The notes below the pieces were generated by a model. The model was not told the origin of the DNA and searched no databases. It was given only the letters and a program-made list of their open reading frames with translations. Positions 61,196 through 64,000 of a stretch of 64,000 nt of DNA are shown one piece after another. Location: NCBI GenBank assembly GCA_900552005.1, contig URXU01000002.1:62001-126000 (forward strand). The letters run 5' to 3'. Made by a program: the position numbers and the translations under genes. How positions within the stretch are numbered: the stretch's first letter is position 1; the number at the start of each line of letters is the position of its first letter. The stretch comes from an uncultured Phascolarctobacterium sp. (GTDB lineage: Bacteria > Bacillota > Negativicutes > Acidaminococcales > Acidaminococcaceae).

Positions 61196-62416
61196 ATGTC
61201 CGTATTTGATGTTTTACAGGAACGTGGCTTTATTAAACAAATGTCACACGAAGACGAAATCAGAGAATTGCTGGAAAAGGAAAAAATTACTTTTTATATA
61301 GGCTTTGACCCCACAGCCGACAGTCTGCATGTAGGTCATTTCATCGCCCTGATGATGATGAGCCATATGCAAAAAGCAGGACACCGTCCAATCTGCCTTT
61401 TAGGCGGCGGTACCGGCATGGTTGGCGATCCCAGCGGCAAAGACGAAATGCGCAAAATGCTGACACCTGAGTTCATTAATCATAATATCGCCTGCTTTAA
61501 AAAACAGATGAGCCGCTTCATCGACTTTTCTGACGGAAAAGCTATTTTAGCCAATAATGCTGACTGGCTGCTGGATTTAAATTACGTGCAGCTGCTGCGC
61601 GAAGTAGGCGTGCATTTTTCTGTTAACCGCATGCTTACCGCTGAATGCTTTAAAAAACGTTTAGAACGCGGCCTTTCCTTCTTTGAATTTAACTACATGA
61701 TTATGCAAAGCTACGATTTTTGGCGTCTGAATAAAGATTACGGCTGCATTATGGAACTTGGCGGTGACGACCAATGGTCCAATATGCTGGCAGGTGTGGA
61801 ATTAATTCGCCGCAAGGAACAAAAGCCGGCCTACTGCATGACCTGCAAACTGCTGACTACCAGTGACGGCCGCAAAATGGGCAAAACTGAAAAAGGCGCT
61901 TTATGGCTGGATCCTGAAAAAACATCTCCTTATGATTTTTATCAATACTGGCGCAATGTTGATGATAATGATGTGGAAAATTGTCTCAGCCTGCTTACCT
62001 TCCTGCCCATGGATGAGGTACGCCGTCTTAGCGCCCTGAAGGATGCAGAAATTAACATTGCCAAAAAAGTACTGGCATTTGAAGTTACCAAACTGGTTCA
62101 TGGTGAAGAAGAAGCAGTCAAAGCACAGCAGGCAGCAGAAGCTCTGTTCGGCGGCGGCAGCAATATGGAAAATGTACCGACTGTAGAAATTACTCCTGAG
62201 GACATGAATGCCAAAGTGGTAGATGTGCTGACTGCCGGAAAAATCTTCTCCAGCAAACGTGAAGCGCGCCAGATGATTGCTCAAGGCGGTTTATATATCA
62301 AAGACGAAGTACTTAAAGATGCCGAAGCTTGTCTGTATGAAGATTTATTTGACAAGGACAAAAGTCTTTTAATTCGTAAAGGCAAGAAAAAATATTTCCG
62401 TTTAATTGTAAAATAA
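61196..62416 (+). CDS. tyrS: Tyrosyl-tRNA synthetase
   Basis: A 406-residue class I synthetase. GFDPTADSLHVGHF (HIGH motif, about 38-51), the KMSKS-type KMGKT (about 227), and a C-terminal S4-like domain from about 340 are present. It is the TyrS type with a KMGKT motif common in many bacteria. The ATG at 61196 has AGGAGG 7 nt upstream. It has its own promoter and a terminator. Confidence 0.96.
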   Translation: MSVFDVLQERGFIKQMSHEDEIRELLEKEKITFYIGFDPTADSLHVGHFIALMMMSHMQKAGHRPICLLGGGTGMVGDPSGKDEMRKMLTPEFINHNIACFKKQMSRFIDFSDGKAILANNADWLLDLNYVQLLREVGVHFSVNRMLTAECFKKRLERGLSFFEFNYMIMQSYDFWRLNKDYGCIMELGGDDQWSNMLAGVELIRRKEQKPAYCMTCKLLTTSDGRKMGKTEKGALWLDPEKTSPYDFYQYWRNVDDNDVENCLSLLTFLPMDEVRRLSALKDAEINIAKKVLAFEVTKLVHGEEEAVKAQQAAEALFGGGSNMENVPTVEITPEDMNAKVVDVLTAGKIFSSKREARQMIAQGGLYIKDEVLKDAEACLYEDLFDKDKSLLIRKGKKKYFRLIVK

Positions 62417-62423
62417 AATTGAA

Positions 62424-62459
62424 AAAACCTCTGTTTTTTAGCAGAGGTTTTATTTTTTC
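62424..62459 (+). terminator. tyrS terminator
   Basis: The stem AAAACCTCTG/CAGAGGTTTT with an 8-base loop is followed by TATTTTTT. Confidence 0.85.
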
Positions 62460-62558
62460 TGCATAAATATTATAATTTTCAGATTTATTTTGTATAATTT
62501 AAAGTTTTTCGCGAGAATTGTGGTTTTACATTGAATAAATATTGTATAGGCCAAAATG

Positions 62559-62587
62559 TTGCAAAACAATAATAAATTTATTATAAT
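62559..62587 (+). promoter_or_regulatory. brnQ promoter
   Basis: TTGCAA (62559-62564), 17-bp spacer, TATAAT (62582-62587). The start point would be near 62594. Confidence 0.75.
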
Positions 62588-62597
62588 AATTCGCAGT

Positions 62598-62637
62598 GAG
62601 AATCCTTCTCCAATTATAGACTTGGAGAAGTTTTTTT
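62598..62637 (+). terminator. Leader terminator/attenuator before brnQ
   Basis: CTTCTCCAA (62605-62613) pairs with TTGGAGAAG (62622-62630) and T7 follows, only about 12 nt past the predicted start. GAGAA/TTCTC (62598-62602 with 62606-62610) can pair instead and would break the hairpin, so it could act as a short attenuator. Confidence 0.65.
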
Positions 62638-62689
62638 ATTTTCAGCAAAAATATTGCTGTAGGCAACTATTTAACTCAGGAGACTATTT

Positions 62690-64000
62690 ATGAATCAAAA
62701 AATCAATTTATCATTAATTCTGCCTATCGGACTTATGTTGTTTTCTTTCTTCTTCGGTGCGGGCAACTTTATTTTCCCGCCGGTACTTGGCCAGCTGGCC
62801 GGCGATAATCTGACGCCGGCTATTATTGGTTTTTGCATCAGCGGTGTGGGCCTTCCTTTAATGGGTATTGTGGCCATGGCAATTAACCGCAGTGACAATC
62901 CTGATAATCTGGCTTCACCGGTGCATCCAAATTTTGCCAGAGCATTAGTAGTAATCTGCGCTCTTACTATCGGACCATTTTTCGCCATTCCTCGTACGGC
63001 GGCAGTTTCATTTGAAACGGGTATTCTGGCTTTTGTTCCTGCGGGATACCATGATTTTGGCATGATTGCCTACAGTATGTTTTTCTTTCTGCTGACCTAT
63101 CATCTTTCTGTTAATCCTTCTAAAATTATTGATAATATCGGTAAGATTATGACCCCTATGCTGCTGATTTGCCTGGCAATTCTGATTGCTTTCGTCCTCA
63201 TTGATCCCTTGGGTCCGGCGCAGGCAGCTCAGGGAGATTATGCCGAAGTACCCTTTTTTAAAGGGTTCCAGGAAGGCTATAATACCATGGACCTTTTAGC
63301 CGCCATGCTTTTTGGCGCCGCTACGGTCAATGCCATTGAATCCAAAGGTATTCTTGATCACAAGCTGCTGACAAAATTATGTATTTATGCCGGTCTCATT
63401 GCAGCAAGCTTCCTTGCCGTTATTTATTCTTCTCTTGCCTATACGGGCGCTACAAGCGTACAGGCTTTCGGTATTATTGCCAATGGCGGACAGCTGCTGA
63501 ATAATATTTCCGTACATTACATGGGTAATTTCGGCAAAGTAATTCTGGCGCTGATAATCTTTTTTGCCTGCATAACTACCAGCATTGGACTGACAACTTC
63601 CATTTCCGGTTATTTTAACGCTCTGCTGAAAGAGCGCATCCAATATCAGCGTTATGTACTGGCAATTTCGCTGTTCAGCTTTGCTGTCTCCAATGTTGGT
63701 CTCAATAATATTATCAAATTATCCATTCCCATTCTCTGTATGCTTTACCCGATTGTTATCACGCTGGTACTGCTGAATGTGTGCAGCGGCCTTTTCAAGC
63801 GCGATGCACGTATCTTCCGTCCCTGCCTGTTCTTTACAACAATTTTTGCCATTTTTGACGGTCTTAAAGCTGCCGGTATCAGCACCGGTTTTATCCATGC
63901 TGCTTTGGAAAATTACATGCCCCTTTACAATATCGGTTTTGGCTGGATTATTCCCTGTCTTTTTGGTATTATTATAGGCTTCATCTGGAAATTTGCAGAT
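62690..64000 (+). CDS. brnQ: Branched-chain amino acid:cation symporter BrnQ (runs off window)
   Basis: The first 437 codons of a LIVCS-family transporter; the stop is beyond the window edge. About 12 membrane segments, with SFFFGAGNFIFPP near the N-terminus, LTIGPFFAIPRTAAVSFE at about 92 and GATSVQAFGIIANGG in the middle, are family signatures. It imports Leu, Ile or Val with Na+ or H+. CAGGAG lies about 8 nt before the ATG. It is controlled by a promoter and leader hairpin. Confidence 0.94.
   Translation, partial: MNQKINLSLILPIGLMLFSFFFGAGNFIFPPVLGQLAGDNLTPAIIGFCISGVGLPLMGIVAMAINRSDNPDNLASPVHPNFARALVVICALTIGPFFAIPRTAAVSFETGILAFVPAGYHDFGMIAYSMFFFLLTYHLSVNPSKIIDNIGKIMTPMLLICLAILIAFVLIDPLGPAQAAQGDYAEVPFFKGFQEGYNTMDLLAAMLFGAATVNAIESKGILDHKLLTKLCIYAGLIAASFLAVIYSSLAYTGATSVQAFGIIANGGQLLNNISVHYMGNFGKVILALIIFFACITTSIGLTTSISGYFNALLKERIQYQRYVLAISLFSFAVSNVGLNNIIKLSIPILCMLYPIVITLVLLNVCSGLFKRDARIFRPCLFFTTIFAIFDGLKAAGISTGFIHAALENYMPLYNIGFGWIIPCLFGIIIGFIWKFAD

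Noticed and set aside
1..64000. CRISPR arrays, insertion sequences, prophage, integrated element borders
   Set aside because: No regular direct repeats, transposase or integrase genes; composition and gene density look uniform throughout.

Overview
The window reads as a chromosome segment of a strictly anaerobic, Gram-positive-lineage bacterium of moderate GC content, most likely a Negativicute (Acidaminococcaceae- or Phascolarctobacterium-like). That placement is inferred from three things: Firmicutes gene orders (ylxM-ffh-rpsP-khpA-ylqD-rimM-trmD-rplS-lepB), an anaerobic gene set (CpI-type [FeFe] hydrogenase, a ferredoxin-domain electron-transfer flavoprotein, oxygen-sensitive ThiH, PyrD/PyrK of the NAD type), and the general look of the proteins. 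I cannot fix the genus. No phage, insertion sequence, CRISPR array or rRNA is visible. There is one tRNA (Pro, anticodon CGG). Genes are tightly packed, mostly on the minus strand, with many 1-20 bp overlaps.

Layout. 1-9.8 kb: translation and secretion block (lepB start, rplS, a SPOUT methyltransferase, trmD, rimM, ylqD, khpA, rpsP, ffh, ylxM, ftsY, smc). 9.8-14.5 kb: a DNA glycosylase, a radical SAM protein, a HAD phosphatase, a small membrane protein, then plus-strand yhdT-panF. 14.5-18.1 kb: thiS-thiF-thiG-thiH-tenI thiazole operon behind a strong promoter and a hairpin leader that is not a TPP riboswitch. 18.1-19.6 kb: an OFA-family transporter under a ZTP (pfl) riboswitch. 19.8-24.5 kb: ribose operon rbsKDACB. 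24.6-29.7 kb: an unknown helical protein, pyruvate kinase, a small protein and the ferredoxin-fused Etf pair. 29.7-34.6 kb: dnaE and a sodium:solute symporter. 34.7-38.4 kb: a two-gene NAD(P)H-linked [FeFe] hydrogenase operon on the plus strand.

38.4-48.2 kb: a complete UMP operon, pyrB-pyrC-carA-carB-pyrK-pyrD-pyrF-pyrE, behind a promoter and a PyrR-type attenuator. 48.3-49.5 kb: a membrane acyltransferase. 49.5-53.05 kb: a compact cluster (hotdog dehydratase-like protein, BioY biotin transporter, thiolase, acyl-CoA ligase) preceded by a promoter whose -35 lies inside a BirA-like inverted repeat. It resembles B. subtilis yhfUST and is the best candidate for a poorly described pathway, perhaps biotin-precursor or acyl-chain handling. 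53-58.2 kb: dinB, an IT-superfamily permease, comF and recD2. 58.25-60.3 kb: plus-strand SpeD homologue lacking its pyruvoyl serine, a HAD phosphatase and an exported pentapeptide-repeat protein. 60.4-64 kb: tRNA-Pro, a DnaA-N-like small protein, tyrS, and brnQ, which runs off the window end and has a terminator just after its predicted transcription start.

Promoters were read by eye as -35/-10 pairs with 16-18 bp spacing. Protein functions come from recognised motifs and context; no search was run.
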